Below are positions 54,359 through 61,671 of a stretch of 61,671 nucleotides of DNA, in pieces. Location of the stretch: contig JACKJE010000018.1 of the NCBI GenBank assembly GCA_020638135.1, positions 1 to 61,671 on the forward strand, written 5' to 3'. Both the position numbers and the translations under genes were made by a program. Each line of letters starts with the position of its first letter. The stretch's first letter is position 1. The DNA comes from Methylobacteriaceae bacterium (GTDB lineage: Bacteria > Pseudomonadota > Alphaproteobacteria > Rhizobiales > Beijerinckiaceae). Under the pieces are notes generated by a model. That model did no database searches and was not told where the DNA came from. It was given only the letters and a program-made list of their open reading frames with translations.

Positions 54359-56176
54359 ATGGCGGGCGGAAACGGTTCGGGAGCGCCGGGGGCAAAGCGG
54401 AAACTCCGCTCGCAACTCTGGTTCGACAATCCCGAAAATCCCGGCATGACAGCGCTCTATATCGAGCGCTACCTCAATTTCGGTCTTACGCGCGGAGAAC
54501 TTCAGTCCGGCAAGCCGATCATCGGCATCGCGCAGACGGGTTCTGACCTCTCGCCCTGCAACCGTCACCACCTCGACCTCGCCAAGCGCGTGCGCGAGGG
54601 CATCGTGGCGGCCGGCGGCATCGCCTTCGAATTCCCGGTCCATCCGATTCAGGAGACCGGCAAGCGCCCGACGGCGACGCTCGACCGCAATCTCGCCTAT
54701 CTCGGCCTCGTCGAACTGCTCTACGGCTATCCGCTCGACGGCGTGGTGCTGACGACCGGCTGCGACAAGACCACGCCCGCCTGCATCATGGCGGCGGCCA
54801 CCGTGAACATTCCGGCGATCGTGCTCTCCGGCGGGCCGATGCTCAATGGCTGGTGGCGCGGCCAGCGCGCGGGCTCTGGCACCGTCGCCTGGAAGGCGCG
54901 CGAGGAACATGCCGCCGGCCGCATGAGCGAAGCCGAAGTCATGGACGCGGTGACGGCCTCGGCGCCTTCCGTCGGCCATTGCAACACGATGGGCACGGCT
55001 TCCACCATGAACGCGCTGGCCGAAGCGCTCGGCATGAGCCTGCCGGGCTGCGCCGCCATCCCCGCGCCCTATCGCGAGCGCGGCCAGATCGCCTACGAGA
55101 CCGGCAGGCGCGCCGTCGAGATCGTCTGGGAGGATCTGAAACCCTCCGACATCATCACCCGCAAGGCGCTGGAAAACGTCATCGTCGCCAATTCGGCGAT
55201 CGGCGGCTCCACCAATGCGCCGATCCACATCAACGCGATTGCGCGCCATGTCGGCGTCGAACTGAACGTGGAGGACTGGGAGACGGTCGGCCACAAGGTG
55301 CCGCTGCTCGTCAACATGCAGCCTGCAGGCTTCTATCTCGGCGAGGAATATTTCCGCGCCGGCGGCCTGCCCGCGGTCATGAACGAACTGATGAAGCGCA
55401 AGCTGATCCACGAGGATGCGCTCACCATCAACGGCAGGACGATGGGCGACAATTGCCGGGGCCGCGAGGTCACGGATAATGACGTCATCAAGCCGATCGA
55501 CAAGCCGATGCTGGAGGATGCGGGCTTCATCATCCTCAAGGGCAATCTGTTCGACAGCGCGGTCATGAAGACCTCGGTCATCTCGAAGGAGTTCCGCGAC
55601 CGCTATCTCTCGAACCCCAAGGACCCCGAAGCCTTCGAGGGCCGCGCCATCGTCTTCGAGGGTCCCGAGGATTACCATCACCGCATCGACGATGAAGCGC
55701 TTGGCATCGACGAGCATTGCCTGCTCTTCATTCGCGGCACGGGGCCGATTGGCTATCCCGGCGGCGCGGAAGTGGTGAACATGCAGCCGCCGGCCGCCCT
55801 CATCAAACGCGGCATTCTCTCGCTGCCCTGCATCGGCGACGGCCGGCAATCGGGAACGTCGGGCTCGCCCTCCATCCTCAACGCCGCGCCGGAGGCGGCA
55901 GTCGGCGGCGGTCTCGCATTGCTGCGCACCAATGACATGGTGCGCATCGACCTGAAGAAGCGCACGGCCAACATCCTGATCTCGGACGTGGAGCTAGTGC
56001 AACGCCGCGCCGAATTGCAGAAGCGCGGCGGCTTCCCTTATCCGAAGAGCCAGACGCCCTGGCAGGAAATTCAGCGATCGATGGTGGCGCAATTCGATGA
56101 GGGCATGGTTTTGAAACCCGCGGTCGAGTTCAAGGACGTGGCGCACGTCTCGCCCGTGCCGCGGGATAATCATTGA
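54359..56176 (+). CDS. IlvD/Edd-family sugar-acid dehydratase
   Basis: A 605-residue Fe-S dehydratase. It shows SDLSPCNRHHLDLAKRVREG with a cluster Cys, LTTGCDKTTPACIMAA with two cluster ligands, SVGHCNTMGTASTMNALAEA, and IGGSTNAPIHINAIA. The length and spacing fit the sugar-acid branch (L-arabonate, D-xylonate or similar pentonate dehydratases) better than IlvD proper, and no other branched-chain genes adjoin it. An SDR, DenD-like and hydroxyacid-dehydrogenase genes nearby support a catabolic role. GGGGAGACAGGA precedes ATG 54359. The exact substrate is not shown. Confidence 0.85.
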   Translation: MAGGNGSGAPGAKRKLRSQLWFDNPENPGMTALYIERYLNFGLTRGELQSGKPIIGIAQTGSDLSPCNRHHLDLAKRVREGIVAAGGIAFEFPVHPIQETGKRPTATLDRNLAYLGLVELLYGYPLDGVVLTTGCDKTTPACIMAAATVNIPAIVLSGGPMLNGWWRGQRAGSGTVAWKAREEHAAGRMSEAEVMDAVTASAPSVGHCNTMGTASTMNALAEALGMSLPGCAAIPAPYRERGQIAYETGRRAVEIVWEDLKPSDIITRKALENVIVANSAIGGSTNAPIHINAIARHVGVELNVEDWETVGHKVPLLVNMQPAGFYLGEEYFRAGGLPAVMNELMKRKLIHEDALTINGRTMGDNCRGREVTDNDVIKPIDKPMLEDAGFIILKGNLFDSAVMKTSVISKEFRDRYLSNPKDPEAFEGRAIVFEGPEDYHHRIDDEALGIDEHCLLFIRGTGPIGYPGGAEVVNMQPPAALIKRGILSLPCIGDGRQSGTSGSPSILNAAPEAAVGGGLALLRTNDMVRIDLKKRTANILISDVELVQRRAELQKRGGFPYPKSQTPWQEIQRSMVAQFDEGMVLKPAVEFKDVAHVSPVPRDNH

Positions 56177-56186
56177 CACCACGGCC

Positions 56187-56316
56187 GTCATGCCCGGGCT
56201 TGTCCCGGGCATCCACGCCGTCGAGCGCTGCAAGGACTGGAGAACAGTCGTGAATAGCAGAGCAACGCGCGCTGTTGCGGAGGGGCGTGGATGGCCGGGA
56301 CAAGCCCGGCCATGAC
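56187..56316. repeat. Intergenic palindromic repeat, GTCATGCCCGGGC type
   Basis: Two 33-base arms, GTCATGCCCGGGCTTGTCCC... at 56187-56219 and ...GGGACAAGCCCGGCCATGAC at 56284-56316, are inverted copies with compensating changes (CCCGGG in one arm, GGCCGGG in the other). Each arm is itself a hairpin. The type is common in Bradyrhizobium and relatives. Its right end overlaps the proposed start of the next gene. Confidence 0.8.
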
Positions 56317-57010
56317 ATCTTCCGCCCCCATCGGTCCGCCCGTCGACGCGACGCCAGCGCCGCGCCCGGAACGGCGCGCGTTCGACGGCGCGCATATTCG
56401 CCTCGAACCGCTGACGGCGGCCCATGCCCGCGATCTCTATTCGGCGACACACGGCGACGACGCGCGAGACATCTGGCGCTACCTCTTCACCGGCCCTTAT
56501 GCGGATATCGCGAGCTTCGAAGCCTGGTGCGCAACGGCCGCGCAATCCGCCGATCCCGTGCACTGGGCCGTGATCGACAAATCTGGCAAAGCCGTCGGCG
56601 CGCTGACCCTCATGCGCATCGATCCGCCCAATCGCGTCATCGAGATCGGCGGCATCACATTCGGGACGCCGCTGCAGCGCACGACCGGTTCGACCGAGGC
56701 GATCTATCTGCTGGCGCGCTACATTTTCGACGAGCTCGGTTATCGCCGCTTCGAATGGAAGTGCAACGACCTCAACGCGCCGTCGCGGCACGCGGCGATG
56801 CGGCTCGGCTTCTCCTACGAAGGCCTGTTTCGCCAGCACATGATCGTCAAGGGCCGCAACCGCGACACCGCATGGTTCGCCATGCTCGACAGCGAATGGC
56901 CTGCGCGGCGCGCCGCCTTCGAGACCTGGCTGGCGCCGGGCAATTTCGATGCGAACGGTCGACAACGGATAAGCCTGGGCGAACTCATGGGCGCGGGAGG
57001 GTTGGGATGA
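56312..57010 (+). CDS. GNAT acetyltransferase, RimJ/RimL type
   Basis: A 232-residue acetyltransferase. The GNAT fold is seen from RLEPLTAAHARDLYSA near residue 30 through HWAVIDKSGKAVGALTLMRI, IEIGGITFGTPLQRTTGSTEA, where the acetyl-CoA loop lies, and RFEWKCNDLNAPSRHAAMRLGF. The start is uncertain: ATG 56312 lies in the last bases of the palindromic repeat (CATGAC), and ATG 56291 is also in frame inside the repeat. The stop overlaps the next acetyltransferase start as ATGA. The substrate is unknown. Confidence 0.8.
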   Translation: MTSSAPIGPPVDATPAPRPERRAFDGAHIRLEPLTAAHARDLYSATHGDDARDIWRYLFTGPYADIASFEAWCATAAQSADPVHWAVIDKSGKAVGALTLMRIDPPNRVIEIGGITFGTPLQRTTGSTEAIYLLARYIFDELGYRRFEWKCNDLNAPSRHAAMRLGFSYEGLFRQHMIVKGRNRDTAWFAMLDSEWPARRAAFETWLAPGNFDANGRQRISLGELMGAGGLG

Positions 57011-57453
57011 TACTCAAACGTGCGAACGAGAATGATCTGGATGCGCTGGTCGCTTTGCAACGCGCGGCCTATGCCGAAAACGAAGAGATTCTGGGCGCGA
57101 CGCCGATTCCCTTGCAGGCGGACTACGCGCAGATTCTAAACGACATGGAAGTCTGGTTCGCGGGCAGCCGCAGCGATCCCGACGGCGCGCTGATCCTCCA
57201 GTTCCGTCCCGACGACATGCTGATCTGGAGCATTTCGGCGCATCCCCGCGCGCGCGCAACCGGCGTCGGGCGCGGCCTGCTCGCGATTGCGGAAAAGCGC
57301 GCGCAGGACGAGAAGCGCAAGGTGATCCGCCTCTATACCGCCAGCGTCTATCTCAAGAACCTCGGCTGGTACGCGCGCCACGGCTTCGTCGAGGAATCGC
57401 GTGAGACGCTGGCCGACCGGATCGTCGTCCACATGATCAAGAAACTGGATTAG
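57007..57453 (+). CDS. GNAT family N-acetyltransferase
   Basis: A 148-residue acetyltransferase. It shows MILKRANENDLDALVALQRA, WSISAHPRARATGVGRGLLA with the acetyl-CoA pyrophosphate loop (RATGVGRG), and VIRLYTASVYLKNLGWYARHGF, a typical GNAT C-terminus. It starts inside the stop of the preceding acetyltransferase gene, so the two are translationally coupled. The SDR gene starts 11 bases downstream. The substrate is unknown. Confidence 0.85.
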   Translation: MILKRANENDLDALVALQRAAYAENEEILGATPIPLQADYAQILNDMEVWFAGSRSDPDGALILQFRPDDMLIWSISAHPRARATGVGRGLLAIAEKRAQDEKRKVIRLYTASVYLKNLGWYARHGFVEESRETLADRIVVHMIKKLD

Positions 57454-57463
57454 GGAGAAAAGA

Positions 57464-58210
57464 ATGTCGGGCAGGCTGAAGGGCAAGATCGCTTTCTGCA
57501 CGGCGGCGGGCGCCGGCATCGGTCAGGCGACGGCGCTGCGCTTTCTGGAGGAAGGCGCCCAAGTGATCGCGACCGATCTCAACGAGGCAAGCCTCGCGCC
57601 GCTGAAGGGCGCCGATTGCCGCAAGCTCGACGTGCTCTCGACCGACGCCGTCAATGCAATGGCGAAAGAGATCGGCGGCGTCGACATTCTCTTCAATTGC
57701 GCAGGCTTCGTGCATCACGGCTCGGTCCTGACGACGAGCGACGCGGACTGGGATTTCTCGTTCGATCTCAATGTAAAATCGATGCACCGCACGATCCGCG
57801 CTTTCCTGCCCAGCATGATCGCGCGCGGCGGCGGTTCGATCGTCAATATTTCCTCGATCGCGTCGTCCGTACGCGGCCTCCCGAACCGCCATGTCTACGG
57901 CGCGTCGAAGGCCGCCGTCATCGGCCTCACCAAGGCGGTCGCCGCCGACTTCATCGGCAAGAACATCCGCTGCAACGCCATCGGGCCGGGCACGGTGCAG
58001 AGCCCCTCGCTCGACGAACGCATCAAGGCGCTGGCGGCCAACAACGGCATCACGGAACAGGCGGCGCGCGAAAGCTTCGTCGCGCGCCAGCCGATGGGAC
58101 GCCTCGGCACGGCGCGCGAAATCGCCGACATCGCCCTGTATCTGGCGTCCGACGAAGCCGCCTTCACGACCGGCCAGATGTATATGGTCGACGGCGGCAT
58201 GACGATTTGA
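57464..58210 (+). CDS. SDR family oxidoreductase, KDF-dehydrogenase/BDH2-like
   Basis: A 248-residue classical SDR. NAD site: CTAAGAGIGQATALRF near residue 12 and the acidic ATDLNEASL preferring NAD. The catalytic residues are Ser in NISSIASSV and the YGASKAAVIGLTKAVA Tyr/Lys pair. GRLKGKIAF at the start and RCNAIGPGTVQSPSLDERI near 175 resemble 2-keto-3-deoxy-L-fuconate dehydrogenase and mammalian DHRS6. The ribosome site AGGGAGAA precedes ATG 57464. It probably oxidises a 3-hydroxy acid made from sugar-acid breakdown; this is inference. Confidence 0.85.
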   Translation: MSGRLKGKIAFCTAAGAGIGQATALRFLEEGAQVIATDLNEASLAPLKGADCRKLDVLSTDAVNAMAKEIGGVDILFNCAGFVHHGSVLTTSDADWDFSFDLNVKSMHRTIRAFLPSMIARGGGSIVNISSIASSVRGLPNRHVYGASKAAVIGLTKAVAADFIGKNIRCNAIGPGTVQSPSLDERIKALAANNGITEQAARESFVARQPMGRLGTAREIADIALYLASDEAAFTTGQMYMVDGGMTI

Positions 58211-58225
58211 GAAGCTGACCCGATG

Positions 58226-58561
58226 TCAGCGCGAGACCAGTTCCACGCGCACGGGCGCGACGCCCGAGGCCTTCATGCCGAGCACGCCGGCCGCGCCCGT
58301 CGACACGTCGACGATCCGGCCGCGCACGAAGGGGCCGCGATCATTGACCGTCACGACGACGGAGCGCTTGTTGCGCAGGTTGGTCACGCGGATTTTCGAG
58401 CCGAACGGCAGGGTGCGGTGCGCGGCGGTCAGATGGCCGACATGGCCGCCGCTCGCGGTGCGGCCGCGGCCGCCGTAGTAGGACGCCTTGCCGGTCCACG
58501 CGGCTTCCGCCGCGCCGCTGGCGAGCATGGTCATGGCAAGAATAAGCACAGTCTTTTTCAA
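58226..58561 (-). CDS. RlpA-like septal ring lytic transglycosylase family protein
   Basis: A 111-residue exported protein. The leader KKTVLILAMTMLASGAAEAA precedes a double-psi beta-barrel: TGKASYYGGRGRTASGGH, LTAAHRTLPFGSKIRVTNL, VTVNDRGPFVRGRIVDVS. This is the RlpA/EG45-like domain, with the catalytic Asp in NDRGPF. The SPOR domain of full RlpA is absent, so it is a short family member. TTG 58561 was chosen because a GGAG site lies six bases upstream and the leader then begins correctly. It acts on cell wall glycan by family role. Confidence 0.85.
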   Translation of the reverse strand: MKKTVLILAMTMLASGAAEAAWTGKASYYGGRGRTASGGHVGHLTAAHRTLPFGSKIRVTNLRNKRSVVVTVNDRGPFVRGRIVDVSTGAAGVLGMKASGVAPVRVELVSR

Positions 58562-58785
58562 CAGATTCTCCTGATGGGTCGGGGGTTCCCAGCCGGGAGG
58601 CGTCTGTTGAATGGCGGATGCGGGCAGAATGCGGCGAGGCCTGTCGTATTTTCGTCCAATAGAAGCGAGCAACGCCTCGCCGGAATAGCCTCATCTCGCA
58701 CTTGCGTAATCTTTACAGAGCTTTGGACGGCACGAGATATGTCGTTGCGAAATTGTCACAGAACTCGGAAAACAGGGGGAATGCG

Positions 58786-59781
58786 ATGAAAGTGCTCGTC
58801 ACCGGCGCCGCCGGCATGATCGGCCGCAAATTCTGCCAGCGGCTCGCCCGCGACGGCGCGATTGGCGGCAAGCCGGTCACGGCGCTGCACATGGTCGACA
58901 TTGTCGCAGCCGGCGACCTGCCGGGGGCGAGCTTCGCGGTCGCCAGCGAGGCCGCCAATATCGCCGACCGCGGCCTCGCCCCGCGCCTGATCGCCGACCG
59001 CCCCGATCTGATCGTGCATCTGGCGGCGATCGTCTCGGGCGAGGCGGAAGTCGATTTCGACAAGGGCTATGCCGTCAACCTCGACGGCACGCGCTATATT
59101 TTCGATGCGATCCGCGCCGAGAACATCCTCTCGAACGGCGAATACAAGCCGCGCGTCGTCTTCTCGTCGTCGATCGCCGTCTTCGGCGCGCCTTTCCCCG
59201 ACCCGATCCCCGACGAATTCCACCTGACGCCGCTGACCAGCTACGGCGCGCAGAAGGCCTGCGGCGAGTTCATGCTCGCGGACTTTACGCGCAAGGGCTT
59301 CTTCGACGGCGTCGGCCTGCGTTTTCCCACCATCTGCGTGCGCCCCGGCAAACCGAATGCCGCCGCCTCGGGCTTCTTCTCCAACATCATCCGCGAGCCG
59401 CTGGTCGGCCAGAAGGCGGTCCTGCCCGTGCCGGAAACCGTGCGCCACACGCACGCCACGCCGCGCGCCGCTGTCGACTTCATCCTGCACGCCGCAACCA
59501 TCGACGGCGAAAAAATCGGCCCGCGCCGCAATCTGTCCATGCCCGGCGTCTGCGTGACGGTCGGCGAACAGATCGAGGCGCTGCGCCGCGTCGCCGGCGC
59601 GACCGCCGTCTCGCTGATCGAGCGCAGGCCGGATGAAGCGATCATCAAGATCGTGTCGGGCTGGCCGGAACGTTTCGAGGCGCGCCGCGCCCGCGAACTC
59701 GGATTCGTCGCCGAAACCTCGTTCGACGACATCATCCGCGCGCATATCGCCGACGAACTGGGCGGCAAGGTGGGCGGGTGA
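58786..59781 (+). CDS. denD: D-erythronate dehydrogenase-like NAD-dependent epimerase/dehydratase
   Basis: A 331-residue extended SDR resembling DenD, which oxidises D-erythronate. NAD site: VLVTGAAGMIGRKFCQRL at residues 4-21. The catalytic YGAQKACGE contains Tyr and Lys. Segments typical of DenD are VVFSSSIAVFGAPFPDPIPD, GLRFPTICVRPGKPNAAASG and FFSNIIREPL. ATG 58786 starts at the motif; another ATG lies five bases upstream out of frame. It belongs to the sugar-acid group of genes here, though the other denD-pathway genes (otnK, otnC) are not seen in the window. Confidence 0.84.
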   Translation: MKVLVTGAAGMIGRKFCQRLARDGAIGGKPVTALHMVDIVAAGDLPGASFAVASEAANIADRGLAPRLIADRPDLIVHLAAIVSGEAEVDFDKGYAVNLDGTRYIFDAIRAENILSNGEYKPRVVFSSSIAVFGAPFPDPIPDEFHLTPLTSYGAQKACGEFMLADFTRKGFFDGVGLRFPTICVRPGKPNAAASGFFSNIIREPLVGQKAVLPVPETVRHTHATPRAAVDFILHAATIDGEKIGPRRNLSMPGVCVTVGEQIEALRRVAGATAVSLIERRPDEAIIKIVSGWPERFEARRARELGFVAETSFDDIIRAHIADELGGKVGG

Positions 59782-59791
59782 CACGTCCCTT

Positions 59792-59933
59792 CCTTCTCCC
59801 GCTTGCGGGAGAAGGTGTCATGCGAAGCATGACGGATGAGGGCCGCGTCAATACACGCGCGTCCGCCGCATTCGCGGCGCCCTCGCCCGACCTCGCTTCG
59901 CGCGGCCACCCTCTCCCGCGCAGCGGGAGAGGG
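59792..59933. repeat. Intergenic palindromic repeat, TCTCCCGC/GCGGGAGA type
   Basis: A 142-base element with terminal hairpins CCTTCTCCCGC-TTGC-GGGAGAAGG (59792-59815) and CCCTCTCCCGCG...CGGGAGAGGG (59909-59933), plus an inner GTCATGC-GAA-GCATGAC hairpin (59817-59833). It is typical of dispersed Rhizobiales repeats and lies between convergent genes. Confidence 0.7.
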
Positions 59934-59944
59934 ATTCAGCCTTC

Positions 59945-60679
59945 TCACATCTTCCTGAAGCCGAGCTTCTTGCCGCCCTCTTTCGCGTCCTTCTGCCAGG
60001 ACTGGTCTTCCGTATATTCGAAATTGGCGTGATGGCCCTTGCGGGCGCGCAGTATCAGGCGCCCGCCGGAGAAGGACCAACCCACCGGATCGAATACGAC
60101 GATCCCGTTGTCGCGGCAGGCCGGCGCGAGCTGCGCCTTGCCGCCGGGATGCAGCGTCAGCATGCAGCCTGTGTCCTTGTTCGTCTCGCGCAGAATCGAA
60201 TAGCGGCCCGGAATTTCGCCCGCCGGCACGCTCGGGCCCCGCGCCGCGTGCTGGGCCTGCGGCGCGCGCTGCGGCTTGCGCGGCTCGTTGGCCGCGACCA
60301 GCGCGTAATATTCGCCCCTGGCGCCTTTCGCGGTCAGTTCGCCATTGTCCGAGGCGAAAGCCAGAACAGAGGCGCCGCCCTTGTCGAGCAATTCGATCCG
60401 GTCAGGCCCCTGCAGTTTCCAGCCGGCGACCTTGGCGACGCCTGGCATCGCATGACGACAGCCGGGCGGAATTCCGATCGCGCGCCCCTGCCCGCGCGCT
60501 TCCGACCGCAACTGGATCGTGCATTCGCGACCTGCGCCCTGGCTCAGCCGCCACACTCCGGTCGCGCTCTGCTCGCTCTTGGCGTCGAGCGCCAGCGCCG
60601 GCGAAGCCGCCAGGATAGCTATCGCCAGCCACGCCTTGCGGGGAGCCCGTACCCTAGCGAATTCGGACAGGCGTTTCAT
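59945..60679 (-). CDS. AprI/Inh family metalloprotease inhibitor-like protein, two-domain
   Basis: A 244-residue exported protein. A leader (LAIAILAASPALA) precedes two similar beta-barrel domains at about residues 36-125 and 150-240. Each shows the Inh pattern of a Gly-x-Trp/Tyr strand, a Cys pair and a buried core (GVWRLSQGAGRECTIQL and KVAGWKLQG; then GRYSILRETNKDTGCMLTL and FDPVGWSFSG). Inh proteins block serralysin-type metalloproteases in the periplasm. No protease gene is adjacent. The linker between domains is Pro/Gln/Arg-rich. Confidence 0.8.
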   Translation of the reverse strand: MKRLSEFARVRAPRKAWLAIAILAASPALALDAKSEQSATGVWRLSQGAGRECTIQLRSEARGQGRAIGIPPGCRHAMPGVAKVAGWKLQGPDRIELLDKGGASVLAFASDNGELTAKGARGEYYALVAANEPRKPQRAPQAQHAARGPSVPAGEIPGRYSILRETNKDTGCMLTLHPGGKAQLAPACRDNGIVVFDPVGWSFSGGRLILRARKGHHANFEYTEDQSWQKDAKEGGKKLGFRKM

Positions 60680-60707
60680 TGATGACCCCCTCCTTGTCGT
60701 GCGCCCC

Positions 60708-61664
60708 TCAGAACGCGCGCCGTGTTGCCGGCCACGGCGTTTCGGCGACAGGCGTCAATGGCCCACGGCCGCTAATGAATGACTTCAAATTGTCGACGAC
60801 GAGCTGCCCCATCGCGTCACGCGTATGTTTCGTGCCCGATCCGACATGCGGGAGCAAGACCACATGCTCCATTTCAATCAATTCCCGCGGCACATTTGGC
60901 TCATCAGCGTAAACATCAAGACCCGCCGTGAGTATCGTGCGGTCGCGCAAAGCCGCGATCAGCGCCTCCTGGTCGCATACCGAGCCGCGCGCGACATTGA
61001 TGAATATGCCGTTCGGCCCAAGCGCCTCCAACACCTCGGCATTGACCAGATGCTTCGTCTCCGGCCCGCCCGGTGTGATCGCCACGAGAATGTCGCAGGC
61101 GCGCGCCATGCCGGCGAGCGTCGGGAAATACAGATAGGGCGCGTCATCCTGCGCGCGACGGCTATGATAAACGACTTTCATGCCGAAAGCTTCCGCGCGC
61201 CGTGCGATCGTGCGGCCGATGCGCCCGAGCCCGAGAATGCCGAGCGTGCGACCGCGCAGCGAGGCGGTCAGCGGAAACGGCGCCTTGAGCCAACGGCCCT
61301 CGCGCAGGTAGCGGTCCGCCTGCGGCAGCTGCCGCACGGCGCTGAGGATCAGCCCGAATGTCGTATCGGCGACCTCGTCATTGAGCACGTCGGGCGTATT
61401 CGTGACCACGATGCCGTGCTTGCCCGCCCAATCCGCGTCGATATGGTCGTAGCCGACGCCGAACGACGAGACGATTTCGAGCTTGGGAAGACGGCTCAGG
61501 ATGTCGCCGTCGATCCGCGCGTGGCCGCCGCCGGTCGCTATCCCGCGGACACGCGGCGCGATCCCGGCCAGCGTCTTGTCGCGATCCGGCGCCTCCCACA
61601 ATTTGTGCAGCCGGGAACAGGCCGCGACGCCGTCCACCACCAGCGGCGGCATCGGGCTGAACAT
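60708..61664 (-). CDS. D-2-hydroxyacid dehydrogenase
   Basis: A 318-residue NAD(P)-dependent D-isomer-specific 2-hydroxyacid dehydrogenase of the glyoxylate/hydroxypyruvate reductase group. The NAD site is LGILGLGRIGRTIARRAEAFG near residue 140. The catalytic triad is carried by NVARGSVCDQ (Arg), YADEPNVP (Glu) and LLPHVGSGT (His). It is full length; the window ends 7 bases beyond the start codon, so the upstream promoter is not visible. It may reduce hydroxypyruvate or a related 2-keto acid in sugar-acid metabolism. Confidence 0.88.
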   Translation of the reverse strand: MFSPMPPLVVDGVAACSRLHKLWEAPDRDKTLAGIAPRVRGIATGGGHARIDGDILSRLPKLEIVSSFGVGYDHIDADWAGKHGIVVTNTPDVLNDEVADTTFGLILSAVRQLPQADRYLREGRWLKAPFPLTASLRGRTLGILGLGRIGRTIARRAEAFGMKVVYHSRRAQDDAPYLYFPTLAGMARACDILVAITPGGPETKHLVNAEVLEALGPNGIFINVARGSVCDQEALIAALRDRTILTAGLDVYADEPNVPRELIEMEHVVLLPHVGSGTKHTRDAMGQLVVDNLKSFISGRGPLTPVAETPWPATRRAF

Positions 61665-61671
61665 CAGGGTT

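Overview
The window reads as a stretch of high-GC alphaproteobacterial chromosome, most probably from the order Hyphomicrobiales (Rhizobiales). The support is gene content: a GapR (DUF2312) nucleoid protein, a CpdR-type receiver, a DUF1036-pyruvate kinase pair, a CoA-pyrophosphatase/DUF6111/CCA-adding-enzyme run, a MoxR-DUF58-DUF4159 membrane operon, a rhizobial-type Omp25/31 beta-barrel protein, and four kinds of palindromic intergenic repeat typical of this order. Genus cannot be fixed from the sequence alone. No prophage, transposase, integrase, CRISPR array or recognisable biosynthetic cluster was seen.

Layout. 0-9.7 kb: amine-oxidase-like flavoenzyme, periplasmic glucan protein, gapR, HAD phosphatase, MAPEG membrane protein, N-formylglutamate amidohydrolase, glycerate kinase, DUF1036, pyruvate kinase, methyltransferase. 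9.8-17.7 kb: an alpha/beta hydrolase, then a four-gene leftward MoxR ATPase/DUF58/DUF4159/membrane-protein operon. 17.8-21 kb: DUF1285, DUF3574, NUDIX hydrolase, DUF6111 and CCA-adding enzyme, all rightward and tightly packed. 21-27.2 kb: L,D-transpeptidase, an orphan TadG-like protein, a pteridine-reductase-like SDR, a major outer-membrane protein with an AT-rich leader, and rlmJ. 27.2-38.7 kb: RNase T2, a small secreted protein, a DUF459 SGNH hydrolase, a second L,D-transpeptidase, gltD, a glutathione S-transferase, gltB and a threonine-aldolase-type enzyme. 38.7-54 kb: a repeat-bearing secreted protein, hsp20 with a probable RNA thermometer, MFS permeases, serA, a zinc phospholipase/P1-nuclease-like protein with RidA, a tandem pair of flavin monooxygenases, DUF4105, hisN, a second N-formylglutamate amidohydrolase, cpdR and tRNA-Val. 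54-61.7 kb: an IlvD/Edd-family dehydratase, two acetyltransferases, an SDR, RlpA, a DenD-like dehydrogenase, an Inh-type protease inhibitor and a D-2-hydroxyacid dehydrogenase. The IlvD/Edd enzyme, the SDR, DenD and the hydroxyacid dehydrogenase look like parts of sugar-acid catabolism.

The most striking property is technical or evolutionary. Three blocks (about 19.3-21.0, 27.9-30.1 and 31.0-38.35 kb), plus a smaller one near 4.0-4.2 kb, are full of indels that break housekeeping genes (cca, gltB, gltD, GST, DUF459, threonine aldolase), while the DNA between and around them is clean. Because an essential gene (cca) is hit and the protein signal survives by hopping between frames, low-quality consensus is the better explanation than real gene decay. 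I report these genes as frame-disrupted, with the boundaries that reading through the shifts restores.

The best biological leads are the ROSE-like thermometer upstream of hsp20, the orphan TadG/beta-helix-like protein, the P1-nuclease-like protein overlapping ridA, the GST lying between gltB and gltD, and the tandem PhzS-like monooxygenases. I did not find a convincing wholly new multi-gene system.
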